This document shows, one piece after another, positions 17,913 through 27,080 of a stretch of 64,000 bases of DNA. The notes under the pieces are model-generated. The model was given only the letters and a program-made list of their open reading frames with translations. It ran no database searches and was not told where the DNA came from. This DNA comes from Nitrospinota bacterium (GTDB lineage Bacteria; Nitrospinota_A; UBA7883; JACRLM01), in contig JACQXA010000004.1 in the NCBI GenBank assembly GCA_016208975.1, forward strand, positions 1,427,015 to 1,491,014. The letters are read 5' to 3'. The position numbers were made by a program, and so were the translations under genes. The first letter of the stretch is position 1, and each line of letters starts with the position of its first letter.

Positions 17913-19409
17913 ATGGACGAGTTCAGCAACCTGGAAGAAATGGCGGCCTTCCTTGAGAAAGCCCCGTTCTTTCATGGCGCGCCCCGCAAAGCGCTGGAAG
18001 ACCTGGTAATAGACGGCGACATAATCCACATCCCCGCCGATGAAGTGATCATCCACGAAGGTGATTACGAGATGACCTGCTATGTCACCTTGAGCGGCCG
18101 GTTCAAGATTGAGGTGACAGATAAGGAGACCGGCAAAAAACGGCAGGTGCGAATCATAGGCGCCGGGGAGATAGTGGGGGAGATGTCGGTGCTTACGGGC
18201 AACCCCCGGTTCGCGGAAGTGTCATGCCTCGACGAGGCGGTGGCCCTCAGGATCCACCGGGAGGAGTTTCTGCGGTTTCTGGACGCCTCTCCGGAAATAA
18301 AGGAACGGATAGACGGGGATTACAGGAAACGCACCCTCGCATCGGCCTTGAGGAAGCTAAACGTTTTCTCACAGGTGGATGACGATTCCATGAACGCCCT
18401 GGCCGAGAAAGTGAAGCTTGTGACCCGGCAGAAGAACGATGTTATCTTCGCCAGTGGAGACGAGGCGGACGCGTTTTACCTCATCCGCGACGGATTCGTT
18501 AAAATGTCCCGTCCCATAAACGTGGACGAGCAATCCTTTTTCGACTCCCGGTTCAACAAGGCTTCATCCACCCTTTTGGAAAAGGCAGGCCCCAAGGAGT
18601 TCATAATGGCCTACCTGGGAGGGGGGTCCTATTTTGGCGAGAGGGCGCTATTCCACAAGCGCAAACGGGTGGCCACGGCCACTGCCATCACACGGCTGGA
18701 GCTTGTGATGATAGAAAAGGCGGAGTTCGAGGAGCTGATGCGCCGCCACCCGCTAGTGGCCGACAAGCTGAAAGCCCTGGCCGCCACCCGGTACTCCGAT
18801 GAGAGCGTTGTGCGCAACGCCGCCAGCCAGGATGTGCTTACCTGGATAGAAAGCCACGACATCCTCGGGGCCGACACCATGTTAATCCTGGATTTGAACC
18901 AGTGCGTCCGGTGTCTCCATTGCATCGAGACTTGCGCCGACCTGCACGAGGGTGTGACGCGGATAACCCACAACGGCATCCGCTATAAGAATATTTTGAT
19001 TCCCACCTCGTGCAGGCATTGCCGGGAACCCACCTGCATGATCGGTTGCCCCACCGGCGCCATCCAGCGGGATGTGAATGGCGAGGTGTTCCATACGGAC
19101 GCTTGCATAGGTTGCGGCAACTGCGCGAAGCGTTGCCCCTTTGGCAACATAAGCATCGTAAAGGCGTTGGAAGGCTCCGGCGAGATGGGGCCCAGGGGCC
19201 AGTTGGGCCGGTGGATGAAAAGAGTGTTCGGAGTGGTGGATATGGAGCCTTCCGATGGCGCCGAGCGGCGCCGTGCGGTGAAGTGCGACATGTGCAAGGG
19301 GTTCGAGTATATGGGGTGCCAGCACAATTGCCCCACGGGCGCCATCAAAACCATTGTTCCATCGGAATTCTTCGCCAAAATGGCGGTGAAAATGGGCGCC
19401 CATGACTGA
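17913..19409 (+). CDS. fusion of two cNMP-binding domains with a four-cluster ferredoxin module
   Basis: The 498-residue protein has two cyclic-nucleotide-binding domains (about 10-125 and 130-285). The second keeps the phosphate-binding cassette FGERALFHKRKRVATATA; the first has VGEMSVLTGNPRFAEV. Then come 16 cysteines in four [4Fe-4S] motifs starting at C331 (CVRCLHCIETC), C367 (CRHCREPTCMIGCP), C398 (CIGCGNCAKRCP) and C458 (CDMCKGFEYMGCQHNCP). This is the pattern of DmsB/NrfC-type electron-transfer subunits. No DNA-binding domain is present, so the nucleotide domains probably gate electron flow rather than transcription; that is inference. I saw no signal peptide, so the protein should be cytoplasmic. 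It overlaps the cytochrome b gene by 8 bases. Confidence 0.88.
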   Translation: MDEFSNLEEMAAFLEKAPFFHGAPRKALEDLVIDGDIIHIPADEVIIHEGDYEMTCYVTLSGRFKIEVTDKETGKKRQVRIIGAGEIVGEMSVLTGNPRFAEVSCLDEAVALRIHREEFLRFLDASPEIKERIDGDYRKRTLASALRKLNVFSQVDDDSMNALAEKVKLVTRQKNDVIFASGDEADAFYLIRDGFVKMSRPINVDEQSFFDSRFNKASSTLLEKAGPKEFIMAYLGGGSYFGERALFHKRKRVATATAITRLELVMIEKAEFEELMRRHPLVADKLKALAATRYSDESVVRNAASQDVLTWIESHDILGADTMLILDLNQCVRCLHCIETCADLHEGVTRITHNGIRYKNILIPTSCRHCREPTCMIGCPTGAIQRDVNGEVFHTDACIGCGNCAKRCPFGNISIVKALEGSGEMGPRGQLGRWMKRVFGVVDMEPSDGAERRRAVKCDMCKGFEYMGCQHNCPTGAIKTIVPSEFFAKMAVKMGAHD

Positions 19410-20217
19410 AGAGGCTAAATATCTACTGGCGCCGTTCATCGGCGTGTTGGCGGTGGTGGCCCTTGCTACCTGGCTGGAGCCTTTCGAGCCTCCGTTCGGA
19501 TTCTTCGTCCATACTCCCGGCGCGCCGCTGGGCTGGAGCGCGTTGGCCCTGGGCGTTATGTCGGTGGCATATTCCGCCCGGAAACGGGTGTTTTTGCAAG
19601 GGCTCGGCCCCCTTATCTACTGGAAAGGCGCCCATGTGGCCGCCGGATACATATTCGTTGTGCTGTTTGTCCTGCACGCCAACGGCAAGGTGGGGCTTGG
19701 CGCCCAGTTCTTGCTTACAACGGTTTCGGCGGGAATAGTTATCACCGGGCTGTGGGGGATTATAAGGCAAGGACATGTTCCCCAGCTTATGACCAAAACG
19801 CTGGTGAACCCCGTTTATAAAAGCGAACTGGCCGACGCGGTGAATGTCGCGCTAAAAGAGATATCCGAAATGCTGGAAGGGCGGAGCAAAAGGTTTGACG
19901 AGGTTTATCAACGTCACATCCTGCCGTTCATCTCCATAAAATACCCCACGTTGAGCCATCACAAGGCCATGCTTCAAAGGTGTTTCGGCCCCGCCACGCT
20001 GGACCCCAACGCCGCCGTGATAGACGTGGCGGACCTGGATGTCCATGAAAAAGACATCTTTTACTCCATCGCCGAAAAAGCCGTGGACGCCCTTGAGATA
20101 CGGGTTAGCCAGACCCACCAGCGCCAGATGAACCGCTGGCTGTTATGGCATATCGGCCTGTCGCTCATCATCGCCGTGGCGCTTTTCTTCCATGTATTGG
20201 CGGCGTTTTATTATTGA
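19402..20217 (+). CDS. di-haem cytochrome b-like membrane protein
   Basis: The 271-residue protein has membrane helices near residues 7-25, 45-58, 74-93, 103-122 and 247-270, with a soluble loop of about 120 residues between the last two. Histidines H78 and H92 in one helix, and H250 and H264 in the last, are each 14 apart. That is the spacing expected if two helices ligate two b haems on opposite sides of the membrane. It resembles cytochrome b561 or ferric-reductase-type proteins, without an exact family match. In context it could carry electrons between the cytoplasmic Fe-S protein and the outer cytochrome c. Confidence 0.75.
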   Translation: MTEEAKYLLAPFIGVLAVVALATWLEPFEPPFGFFVHTPGAPLGWSALALGVMSVAYSARKRVFLQGLGPLIYWKGAHVAAGYIFVVLFVLHANGKVGLGAQFLLTTVSAGIVITGLWGIIRQGHVPQLMTKTLVNPVYKSELADAVNVALKEISEMLEGRSKRFDEVYQRHILPFISIKYPTLSHHKAMLQRCFGPATLDPNAAVIDVADLDVHEKDIFYSIAEKAVDALEIRVSQTHQRQMNRWLLWHIGLSLIIAVALFFHVLAAFYY

Positions 20218-20271
20218 GGGGGGGGCGGTAGCCGCGCTAGACTGGATTAACCGTTGGAGAGTAATTGGAAG

Positions 20272-20496
20272 ATGCCCAGGAAGAAAAACCCACGAACATT
20301 TACCGTGCTTATCGAACAGGATGAAGACGGATATTTTGTGGCTACCGTCCCGTCTTTAAAGAGCTGTTACACACAAGCCAAAACCCTTGAAGAGCTTTAT
20401 CCACGCATAAGGGAAGTGATCGCCTTATGTATGGAGGAGGAAAAACCGGTTCAAATGAAGTTTATAGCGGTGCAACAGATGGAAGTTGTAGCGTAG
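20272..20496 (+). CDS. hicB: HicB-like antitoxin
   Basis: The 74-residue protein has the HicB partial RNase H-like fold: FTVLIEQDEDGYFVATVPSLKSC, then a helix (TLEELYPRIREVIALCMEEE). No C-terminal DNA-binding domain is present, so this is the short form. A hicA-like gene follows 9 bases later. This is the less common order, antitoxin first. I used the ATG at 20272, with GGAGAG upstream; a TTG at 20254 is possible. Confidence 0.8.
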   Translation: MPRKKNPRTFTVLIEQDEDGYFVATVPSLKSCYTQAKTLEELYPRIREVIALCMEEEKPVQMKFIAVQQMEVVA

Positions 20497-20505
20497 GTAT
20501 CGTCT

Positions 20506-20742
20506 ATGCCTATGATGCCAGTCATTACCTCGAAGGTGATGACTTCTTTCCTCCTAAGTAAGGGCTTTGCCCTTATGCGCCAGAAGGGAAGTCATAAATT
20601 TTTCCGTCATCCTGATGGACGCACAGCTACAGTTCCCGAACATAAGGGGGAAGACTTGGGCCGGGGAATCACCAAAAAGATTCTCAACGACGCTGAATTG
20701 AACCAGGAGGATTTCCTGAAATGGCAAAACAAAAAGAAATGA
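20506..20742 (+). CDS. hicA: HicA-like mRNA interferase toxin
   Basis: The 78-residue protein matches HicA/YcfA: SKGFALMRQKGSHKFFRHPD, with the catalytic histidine in GSHKFF, then VPEHKGEDLGRGITKKIL. HicA toxins bind and cut mRNA as a double-stranded-RNA-binding-like domain, and HicB neutralises them. Its last 22 bases overlap the start of the next, interrupted reading frame, whose ribosome site CAGGAGG lies inside hicA. Base use is more AT-rich from here to about 21.4 kb than in the neighbouring genes, which suggests an acquired segment. Confidence 0.85.
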   Translation: MPMMPVITSKVMTSFLLSKGFALMRQKGSHKFFRHPDGRTATVPEHKGEDLGRGITKKILNDAELNQEDFLKWQNKKK

Positions 20743-20801
20743 CGCGAAGATCAAAAACCACCAATGATCTAAAAGAAGCATGTGAGCATGTGAGCATGTG
20801 A
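20721..20801 (+). CDS. 26-codon frame that is the likely true start of the following ORF
   Basis: ATG at 20721 is preceded by CAGGAGG at good spacing, a stronger site than any in front of the downstream ORF. The frame reads MAKQKEMTRRSKTTNDLKEA, then CEHVSM and a stop inside a tandem octamer tract. Removing one 8-base unit fuses it in frame to the 172-codon ORF at 20798, giving EACEHVTYEYVMLC across the junction and a product of about 195 residues. As sequenced it encodes only a short peptide. Confidence 0.5.
   Translation: MAKQKEMTRRSKTTNDLKEACEHVSM
20777..20801 (+). repeat. three tandem copies of the octamer AGCATGTG at a frameshift point
   Basis: The units run 20777-20784, 20785-20792 and 20793-20800, plus one extra base. 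The tract lies inside the coding region that follows hicA. Because 8 is not a multiple of 3, any gain or loss of a unit changes the reading frame. The present copy number puts the two halves of the gene out of frame. Confidence 0.9.
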
Positions 20802-21316
20802 CATATGAGTATGTCATGTTGTGCTTAACTGCTGGATCATTAGAATCTGGAATGGCCAAGGAAGATTGGCTCAATAATGTGCTTTTTGAATCGTTCCTTG
20901 TTCACTTCAGGAATATGTATGATTTTTTCTATCCTCCGGGAAGTGCAAGGGAAGATGACATTCTGGAAGGCGATTGGTTTGATAATCCGGAACAACCATG
21001 GTCACCTGCGCCAATTGATTTGCTGGAAAAATGTAAAGAGAAAGTTCATAAAAAACTCGCGCATTTAACTTATGCTCGCCTTGAAGATGCTACCAATTGG
21101 GAATTCGCTAGGGTTGCCGGGGAAATTAAAAAACTCATGGCCTATTTTTTGGAAAAAGCGCCAGAGGGAAATATGGATGAGGGAATGCTGGCGTTGAAAA
21201 AACAATTTCGTGATTCTTCATCACAACCGGGGGTTGAAACTAACGTTTCAGGCGGGGTGGCTTTCTCAAGCAGGTTTTCCGATGAAGAGATAAAGAAGTA
21301 TATTCGGCCTCTGTAG
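20798..21316 (+). CDS. hypothetical protein, third gene of the hicBA locus (5' end separated by a frameshift)
   Basis: The 172-codon frame could start at GTG 20798 or a later ATG, but neither has a convincing ribosome site. The protein is helical, with LNNVLFESFLVHFRNMYDFF, a central AREDDILEGDWFDN, and KVHKKLAHLTYARLEDATNW. I do not recognise the family. Its real N-terminus is probably the small frame at 20721, reached if one octamer unit is lost. Lower GC than the neighbours points to the same acquired segment as hicBA. About 250 bases without a gene follow, up to gyrA. Confidence 0.6.
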   Translation: MTYEYVMLCLTAGSLESGMAKEDWLNNVLFESFLVHFRNMYDFFYPPGSAREDDILEGDWFDNPEQPWSPAPIDLLEKCKEKVHKKLAHLTYARLEDATNWEFARVAGEIKKLMAYFLEKAPEGNMDEGMLALKKQFRDSSSQPGVETNVSGGVAFSSRFSDEEIKKYIRPL

Positions 21317-21569
21317 CATGTGCCCCATATTCAATGTTGCCAATCGCGTATTTTGGCTCTTTCGCTAAATTAAGTCACATAAAAACAGCAGGTTCCATTG
21401 ACCTGTCCAAGTTCTGGCATCCCGCTCCCCGCCTCCCTCTGTTGATCGCGCAACTCGTTGTATATTCAGGCTATATAAACCGATATTTCCATTCCCAAAC
21501 GCCAGTCCGGGTGCTATAATTTATCCCTTATTGTCTTCAATTTATTCTTATAGGCGTGACTACGCAAAA

Positions 21570-24092
21570 ATGAACGAAATCAACCACGGAATTATACCTG
21601 TCGCCATCGAAGACGAGATGAGGAGTTCTTTCCTCGAATACTCGATGAGCGTTATCGTTTCCCGCGCCCTGCCGGATGTGAGGGACGGCCTAAAACCGGT
21701 CCACCGGCGCATCCTTTACGCCATGTACGGTATGGGGAACCTGCACAGCAGGGCGTACAAGAAATCGGCCCGAACCGTGGGTGAAGTGATAGCCAAATAC
21801 CATCCCCACGGCGACGTGGCGGTGTACGAGGCGCTGGTGCGCATGGCCCAGACTTTTTCATTGCGCTACCCATTGGTGGACGGGCAGGGCAACTTTGGCT
21901 CCGTGGATGGGGACTCCCCGGCGGCCATGCGTTATACCGAGGCCCGGCTGGCGAAGATATCCGACGAGATTTTGGCCGACCTGGACAAGGAAACGGTAAA
22001 TTTCGCCCCCAACTACGACGAATCCGAAAGTGAGCCTCTTGTGCTCCCCTCGCGCATTCCCAACCTGTTGGTGAACGGCGCCGGGGGCATTGCCGTGGGC
22101 ATGGCCACGAACATCCCTCCCCACAACTTGCGGGAAGTTATCAACGGTCTAATACACATTATAGACAATCCCGGCTGTTCGGTGGACGACCTGATGGGGC
22201 ATATCCCCGGGCCGGATTTCCCCACGGCGGGCGAGATTCACGGCTCGTCGGGCATCCGCTCGGCGTACCACACCGGCCGGGGGCTTATCATAATGCGCGC
22301 CAAGGCGCATATAGAGCCGATGGACAAGGGGGACAGGGAGCAGATAATAATCTCCGAAATCCCTTACCAGGTGAACAAGGCCCGGCTCATAGAAAAAATG
22401 GCCGAACTGGTGCGCGACAAGAAAATCCTGGGCATTTCGGATTTGCGGGACGAGTCGGACCGGGAGGGCATGCGCATAGTCGTAGAGCTAAAGCGGGACG
22501 CCGTGGGGCAGGTGGTGTTAAACCAGCTCTACAAACACACCCAGATGCAGGAAACTTTCGGCGTAATCCTCATAGCCCTGGTGGACGGCCAGCCTAAACA
22601 ACTGAACCTTAAAGACATGCTCCACCATTTCGTGGAGCACCGGGTGGAGATCGTAACCCGCAGGACCCTTTTCGAACTTAAAAAGGCCCGGGAGCGGGAA
22701 CATATCCTGGAAGGTTACGCTACGGCGCTGGATCATCTGGACGAGGTTATCGAGCTCATCCGGAAAGCCGCCTCGCCCGATGAGGCCCGGCGCCAGTTGA
22801 TCGAGCGGTACGGGCTGTCTGAAATCCAGTCCAAGGCCATCCTGGAATTAAGGCTCCAACGCCTTACCGGGCTTGAGCGGCAGAAAATAGTGGACGAGCT
22901 GGGGGAAATCCGGGCCGATATCGAGCGGCTTGTGTTCATCCGGGACCATGAGGATGAAAAGCTCCGCATCATAAAGGCGGAGCTTGTGGAGATAGCGCAG
23001 AAATACGGCGACAGCAGGCGCACCCAAATCCTCCCCATGGAAAACGAAGTGGACATGGAAGACCTTATAGCCCGCGAGGACATGGTGGTAACCATATCCT
23101 CCATGGGTTATATAAAGCGCCTCCCGGTGGCCACATACCGGGCGCAGAAACGGGGCGGGAAAGGGGTTCGCGGCATCAGCATGAAAGAAGAAGATGACGT
23201 GAACGACCTGTTCATCGCCTCCACCCACGACAACATCCTGTTCTTCACCAATACCGGCCGGGTGTTCAGGAAGAAGGTTTACGAGGTGCCCGAATCCTCC
23301 CGCACGGGCAAAGGGAAGGCGGTGGTGAACCTTATCCAGCTCCAGCCGGAAGAGAAAGTGGCCACAATATTCCCCGTGGCTGATTTCATCCCGGGCACAT
23401 ATCTGGTAACAGCCACCAGGCAAGGCTACATCAAGAAAACGGATATGGAGGCTTTCTCCCGTATCCATTCCGGCGGCATCATCGCCACGGACCTGGAGGA
23501 GGGGGACGACGTGATAGCCGTCACCGTCACCAGCGGGGACAAGAACATACTTCTGGCCACAAGCCAGGGAATGTCCATAAAGTTCCACGAAAGCGATTTG
23601 CGCCCCTTGGGCCGGGTAACCCGGGGTGTCCGCGCCATACGGCTGGACGAGGGGGACACGGTGATGGGCATGGTGGCCGTGGCCCCGGAGGGGGAGCCCG
23701 GCTCGGTGTTCACCATAAAAGAGGACGGGTACGGCAAACGGTCGGAACTGGAGCGTTACCCCATCCAGGGCCGGGGCGGCAAAGGGGTTATAGACATCAA
23801 GTGCGACGCCGAATCGGGCCGGGTTGTGGGCATAAAGCTCCTGAAAGACACCGATGACCTGATAATCATCACCAAAGACGGCGTGGTAATCCGCATAAAC
23901 TCCACCGATGTTTCGCTGATAGGCAGGAACACCAAGGGGGTGAGGGTGATAAACATAGCTGAAGGGGACAGGGTTGTCTCGCTGGCCAGCCTGGCATCCG
24001 AGGTGGAGGAGGCGGAGAAATCCGATACGGACGCCGAGGAGCCTGCCGCCATGGATGAGAACGGGCCTGTGGCGCAGGAGGAGGCGGAATGA
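21570..24092 (+). CDS. gyrA: DNA gyrase subunit A
   Basis: The 840-residue protein has the catalytic tyrosine at Y122 in AMRYTEAR, the same number as in E. coli. Its C-terminal beta-pinwheel contains the GyrA box QKRGGKG, which separates gyrase from topoisomerase IV. It cuts and rejoins DNA to add negative supercoils together with GyrB, which is not in the window. The quinolone-binding segment reads [13 protein letters not shown], with valine at position 83 where serine is usual and glutamate at 87. The start at ATG 21570 matches the family start; a TATAAT box lies near 21514. The next gene overlaps it by 4 bases. Confidence 0.95.
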   Translation: MNEINHGIIPVAIEDEMRSSFLEYSMSVIVSRALPDVRDGLKPVHRRILYAMYGMGNLHSRAYKKSARTVGEVIAKYHPHGDVAVYEALVRMAQTFSLRYPLVDGQGNFGSVDGDSPAAMRYTEARLAKISDEILADLDKETVNFAPNYDESESEPLVLPSRIPNLLVNGAGGIAVGMATNIPPHNLREVINGLIHIIDNPGCSVDDLMGHIPGPDFPTAGEIHGSSGIRSAYHTGRGLIIMRAKAHIEPMDKGDREQIIISEIPYQVNKARLIEKMAELVRDKKILGISDLRDESDREGMRIVVELKRDAVGQVVLNQLYKHTQMQETFGVILIALVDGQPKQLNLKDMLHHFVEHRVEIVTRRTLFELKKAREREHILEGYATALDHLDEVIELIRKAASPDEARRQLIERYGLSEIQSKAILELRLQRLTGLERQKIVDELGEIRADIERLVFIRDHEDEKLRIIKAELVEIAQKYGDSRRTQILPMENEVDMEDLIAREDMVVTISSMGYIKRLPVATYRAQKRGGKGVRGISMKEEDDVNDLFIASTHDNILFFTNTGRVFRKKVYEVPESSRTGKGKAVVNLIQLQPEEKVATIFPVADFIPGTYLVTATRQGYIKKTDMEAFSRIHSGGIIATDLEEGDDVIAVTVTSGDKNILLATSQGMSIKFHESDLRPLGRVTRGVRAIRLDEGDTVMGMVAVAPEGEPGSVFTIKEDGYGKRSELERYPIQGRGGKGVIDIKCDAESGRVVGIKLLKDTDDLIIITKDGVVIRINSTDVSLIGRNTKGVRVINIAEGDRVVSLASLASEVEEAEKSDTDAEEPAAMDENGPVAQEEAE

Positions 24093-24892
24093 GTTTCCTG
24101 ACCCGGCATCTCTTGCGCCCGGTGGCGTTAGTCCTGACGCTTTTCGCCCTGGCCGGCTGTTCAGACAGGGTGCAGGAGCTATTCGACGATTCCGAAAAAC
24201 TCTGGCTTGAAGGGCGGCATTCCGAGGCGGTTAGCAAGCTGAGGGTAATTGTTGAGGAATACCCCGATTCCTCCTTCACCAGCCACTCCCTTTACAAGCT
24301 GGGAGAAATTCATTATCTGGACCTCAACGAGCCGGAGAAAGCCATCCAGTTCTTCGCCAGGGCGGCGGAGCGGGAAAAATCCGGCGATTTGGCCTTGAAG
24401 GCCCACAACTACATGGGCGAGATATACGAGCAGGCGTTGAGGAACTACGACCTGGCCGTGATGCAGTACAAACGGATACTTACCGAGTTCAAGGGCCAGG
24501 TGAACGAGGAGGAATATTTAAGCCATATCGCCACCGCGTATTTCAAGAAGGGCGATTACAACCAGGCCATAGCCGAGTATCAGGCGGTAATAGCTAAAGC
24601 CCCCAGAAGCGAGTTTGCGCTGGACGCCAGCTACCAGATAGCCAACAGCAAATTCATCATGGGGGAAGCCAAGACCGCCCTGGACCTCTTCAGGAAGATC
24701 CTGCTGGAAAACCCTAAAAGCCGTTATGAGTATGATGTCCGCCTGGGCATAGCCATCTGTTACGAGGAGATGGACCAACTGCAAAAAGCCCTGGACGAAT
24801 ATAACGACCTGAAGAAACGTTACCCCGACAAACTGCTGATAGACCGGAAATTGGAATCCATACAAAAACGCCTGGCCAAGAAAGTGAAGTAA
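24089..24892 (+). CDS. TPR-containing lipoprotein, BamD/YfiO-like
   Basis: The 267-residue protein has a lipoprotein signal peptide with lipobox LAGC (C24). Five or so helical tetratricopeptide-type repeats follow (for example [40 protein letters not shown] and [20 protein letters not shown]). This resembles BamD and other outer-membrane-assembly or tol-pal scaffolds. I do not assign it to BamD itself, because the repeats are generic. It overlaps gyrA by ATGA and ends 6 bases before serS, so the three are one transcript by position. Confidence 0.7.
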   Translation: MSFLTRHLLRPVALVLTLFALAGCSDRVQELFDDSEKLWLEGRHSEAVSKLRVIVEEYPDSSFTSHSLYKLGEIHYLDLNEPEKAIQFFARAAEREKSGDLALKAHNYMGEIYEQALRNYDLAVMQYKRILTEFKGQVNEEEYLSHIATAYFKKGDYNQAIAEYQAVIAKAPRSEFALDASYQIANSKFIMGEAKTALDLFRKILLENPKSRYEYDVRLGIAICYEEMDQLQKALDEYNDLKKRYPDKLLIDRKLESIQKRLAKKVK

Positions 24893-24898
24893 CAGGCG

Positions 24899-26185
24899 AT
24901 GCTTGACATCAGGCTTATCAGGGATGAAACGGCGGTTGTAGAGGCTGGCCTTGCCCGGCGCGGGGGGGCGGATTATGGCATTGGCGCCATCCTGGCCCTT
25001 GACGGGGAGCGGCGCGCAATCCTGAAAAGCAACGAGGAGCTTCTGCGCCAGCGCAACGAGATGAGCAAGCAGATCGGCGCGTTGAAAAAATCGGGCCAGG
25101 ACACCACCCTCCAGCAGGCTGAAGTCCGCCGGATGGGCGATGAAATAAAAGAGAACGAGGCGAAGCTGGGGATAATCGAGAGCGATATCCGCCAGAAGCT
25201 TCTGGTTATCCCCAACATCCCGCACGTAAAAACCCCCGAGGGCAGGTCCGAGGAGGACAATCCTGAAATCCGGCGGTGGGGCTCCATGCCGGAATTTCCA
25301 TTCACCCCCAAAAGCCATGTGGAACTGGGCGAATCGCTGAACATCCTGGATTTTCCCCGCGCGGCCAAACTTTCCGGCGCCAGGTTCGCCCTTTACCGGG
25401 GTATGGGCGCCAGGCTGGAGCGGGCGCTGATAAATTTCATGCTGGACCTGCACACCGGTGAGCATGGTTATAGCGAGATCCTCCCGCCGTTCATGGTGAC
25501 GGGGGAGACCATGACGGGCACCGGGCAATTGCCCAAGTTCGTGGACGACCTTTTCAAGCTTGAAGGGCGCGACCTGTGGCTTATCCCCACGGCGGAAGTG
25601 CCGGTAACGAACATATACGCCGGGGAGATTCTGGAAAACGAATCGCTACCGGTCAAGATGGTGGCTTACACCCCCTGTTTCCGTTCCGAAGCCGGGTCTT
25701 ACGGAAAAGACACCACAGGGCTTATCCGCCAGCATCAGTTCAATAAAGTGGAGCTGGTTAAAATAGTCCGCCCGGAAGAAAGCGACGATGAACTGGAAAA
25801 ACTCACCGCCAACGCCGAGGAGGTTTTAAAACGGTTAAACCTGCCTTACCGGGTGGTGGCGCTGTGCTCGGGGGATTTGGGGTTCGCTTCCGCCCGCACT
25901 TACGACATAGAGGTGTGGATACCCAGCCAGGGCAAATACAGGGAAATATCCTCCTGCTCCACGTTTACAGATTTCCAGGCCCGGCGAATGAACTTGAAGT
26001 TCCGGCGCGACAAAAAAGAAAAAGCGGAGTTTTGCCACACCTTAAACGGCTCCGGCCTGGCGGTGGGACGCACGGTGGTGGCGATTATGGAGAATTACCA
26101 GCGGGCGGACGGCTCCATAGAAATACCACCCGCCTTGCGCCCATACATGGGTGGGCTGGATTCCATTACCGCTTCCAGACCGTGA
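24899..26185 (+). CDS. serS: serine-tRNA ligase
   Basis: The 428-residue class II synthetase has the N-terminal tRNA-binding coiled coil (about 30-105, [20 protein letters not shown]) and the catalytic motifs: motif 2 in [20 protein letters not shown] and motif 3 in [28 protein letters not shown] is the family's substrate-binding segment. It charges tRNA-Ser. The length is normal for the bacterial enzyme. A convergent lipoprotein gene lies downstream and shares the gap with a hairpin. Confidence 0.95.
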   Translation: MLDIRLIRDETAVVEAGLARRGGADYGIGAILALDGERRAILKSNEELLRQRNEMSKQIGALKKSGQDTTLQQAEVRRMGDEIKENEAKLGIIESDIRQKLLVIPNIPHVKTPEGRSEEDNPEIRRWGSMPEFPFTPKSHVELGESLNILDFPRAAKLSGARFALYRGMGARLERALINFMLDLHTGEHGYSEILPPFMVTGETMTGTGQLPKFVDDLFKLEGRDLWLIPTAEVPVTNIYAGEILENESLPVKMVAYTPCFRSEAGSYGKDTTGLIRQHQFNKVELVKIVRPEESDDELEKLTANAEEVLKRLNLPYRVVALCSGDLGFASARTYDIEVWIPSQGKYREISSCSTFTDFQARRMNLKFRRDKKEKAEFCHTLNGSGLAVGRTVVAIMENYQRADGSIEIPPALRPYMGGLDSITASRP

Positions 26186-26202
26186 CCGTGCACGAATAAA
26201 AT

Positions 26203-26233
26203 CCGCCCTCATGCCAATAAAGCAAGAGGGCGG
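26203..26233 (-). terminator. terminator between serS and the convergent lipoprotein gene
   Basis: CCGCCCTC and GAGGGCGG form an 8-bp stem with a 15-base loop. On the minus strand the stem is followed by ATTTTATT, so it best serves the lipoprotein gene ending at 26251. Confidence 0.7.
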
Positions 26234-26250
26234 GATTGTATGGTCGATGG

Positions 26251-26964
26251 TTAATAATGGGGATTTCCTCCTCCGGCGTTATCAGAATTGCCCTGGCCAT
26301 CGCCGGAATTTCCATGGCCAACGTTTTCAGGCCTGCTTCCGGTATGGAACTCCGTATCGAAAGCATGGGTGTTGCCGATTCCCAAATTGCCAGGGTGGAC
26401 GCCCAGCTCAATGGCAATCGTTCCCCAGCCCATTCCGGATTGCCGCATGGCGATAACCTCGGCCAGCGTTAGCCCGGAAGCGTCGGCTATGTTCTGGGCT
26501 ATCTGAGTTTGCGTTTCGTTTTGAAGGGAGACGGCGGGATTTACTTCATAGGTAACGGACCATGTCGCGTCGCTTGAGGTTATTACCCCGTCAATATCCA
26601 CATTATCGCCATCTATCACCGTAACCTGCGCCTGGGTCACTTCCAGGCCGGTTTCCCTGTCGATGACAATTATGGTGTAATCACCAGCCCTCACACCGGA
26701 GAAGCTGAAGGTTCCAGTTGAATCGGTGGTGGTCTCGTCCACAACAGCGCCGGTGGAATCGACAAGCTGGATGGTCACACTTTCATAGTCCTCAAGGGCT
26801 GTGGCCGGCGCCGTCAATCCCTTCGCGGTGGATAGGTCGCCGCCAAGGCTTATAGTTCCCGAAATTGTGTTGCCTTGGTTAGCGGACGACCCGCCTCCAC
26901 TACAGCCAGCTACTATCATCCCCAAAATGACCACAGTACCGAGGATCTTCAAACATGCATTCAT
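26251..26964 (-). CDS. lipoprotein with a carboxypeptidase-regulatory-like beta domain
   Basis: The 237-residue product has a lipoprotein signal peptide (lipobox VAGC) and a Gly/Ser linker. A beta-sandwich with the pattern VTIQLVDSTGAVVDETTTDS...GTFSFSGVRAGDYTI follows, as in carboxypeptidase regulatory-like or SdrD-B type repeats. A helical segment (LTLEVIAMRQSGMGWGTIAI-like, residues 165-195) comes next, and the tail is rich in Gly, Asn and His (GHGNSGDGQGNSDNAGGGN). It should sit on the envelope. The strong site AGGAGGC lies ahead of the ATG. The helical part is also seen in small secreted proteins of unknown role; no enzyme motif is present. Confidence 0.65.
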   Translation of the reverse strand: MNACLKILGTVVILGMIVAGCSGGGSSANQGNTISGTISLGGDLSTAKGLTAPATALEDYESVTIQLVDSTGAVVDETTTDSTGTFSFSGVRAGDYTIIVIDRETGLEVTQAQVTVIDGDNVDIDGVITSSDATWSVTYEVNPAVSLQNETQTQIAQNIADASGLTLAEVIAMRQSGMGWGTIAIELGVHPGNLGIGNTHAFDTEFHTGSRPENVGHGNSGDGQGNSDNAGGGNPHY

Positions 26965-27031
26965 TGCCTGCCTCCTGGATTGGTTCTATGGCTTACTTTC
27001 AGGATAAACGGCGTGGAGTTGGAAAACGAAT

Positions 27032-27059
27032 AAAAAAAGGACGGTCTTATGGACCGTCC
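27032..27059 (-). terminator. terminator after the tusA-dsrE pair
   Basis: On the minus strand GGACGGTC and GACCGTCC form a perfect stem with a 5-base loop, followed by TTTTTTTA. It lies about 20 bases past the stop at 27081. Confidence 0.9.
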
Positions 27060-27080
27060 CCAAGAAAAGCGTACTGCGGT

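Noticed and set aside
20798-20830. GTG 20798 as the true start of the gene after hicA
   Set aside because: No ribosome site precedes it, and an octamer repeat explains the frame break from a well-initiated upstream frame.
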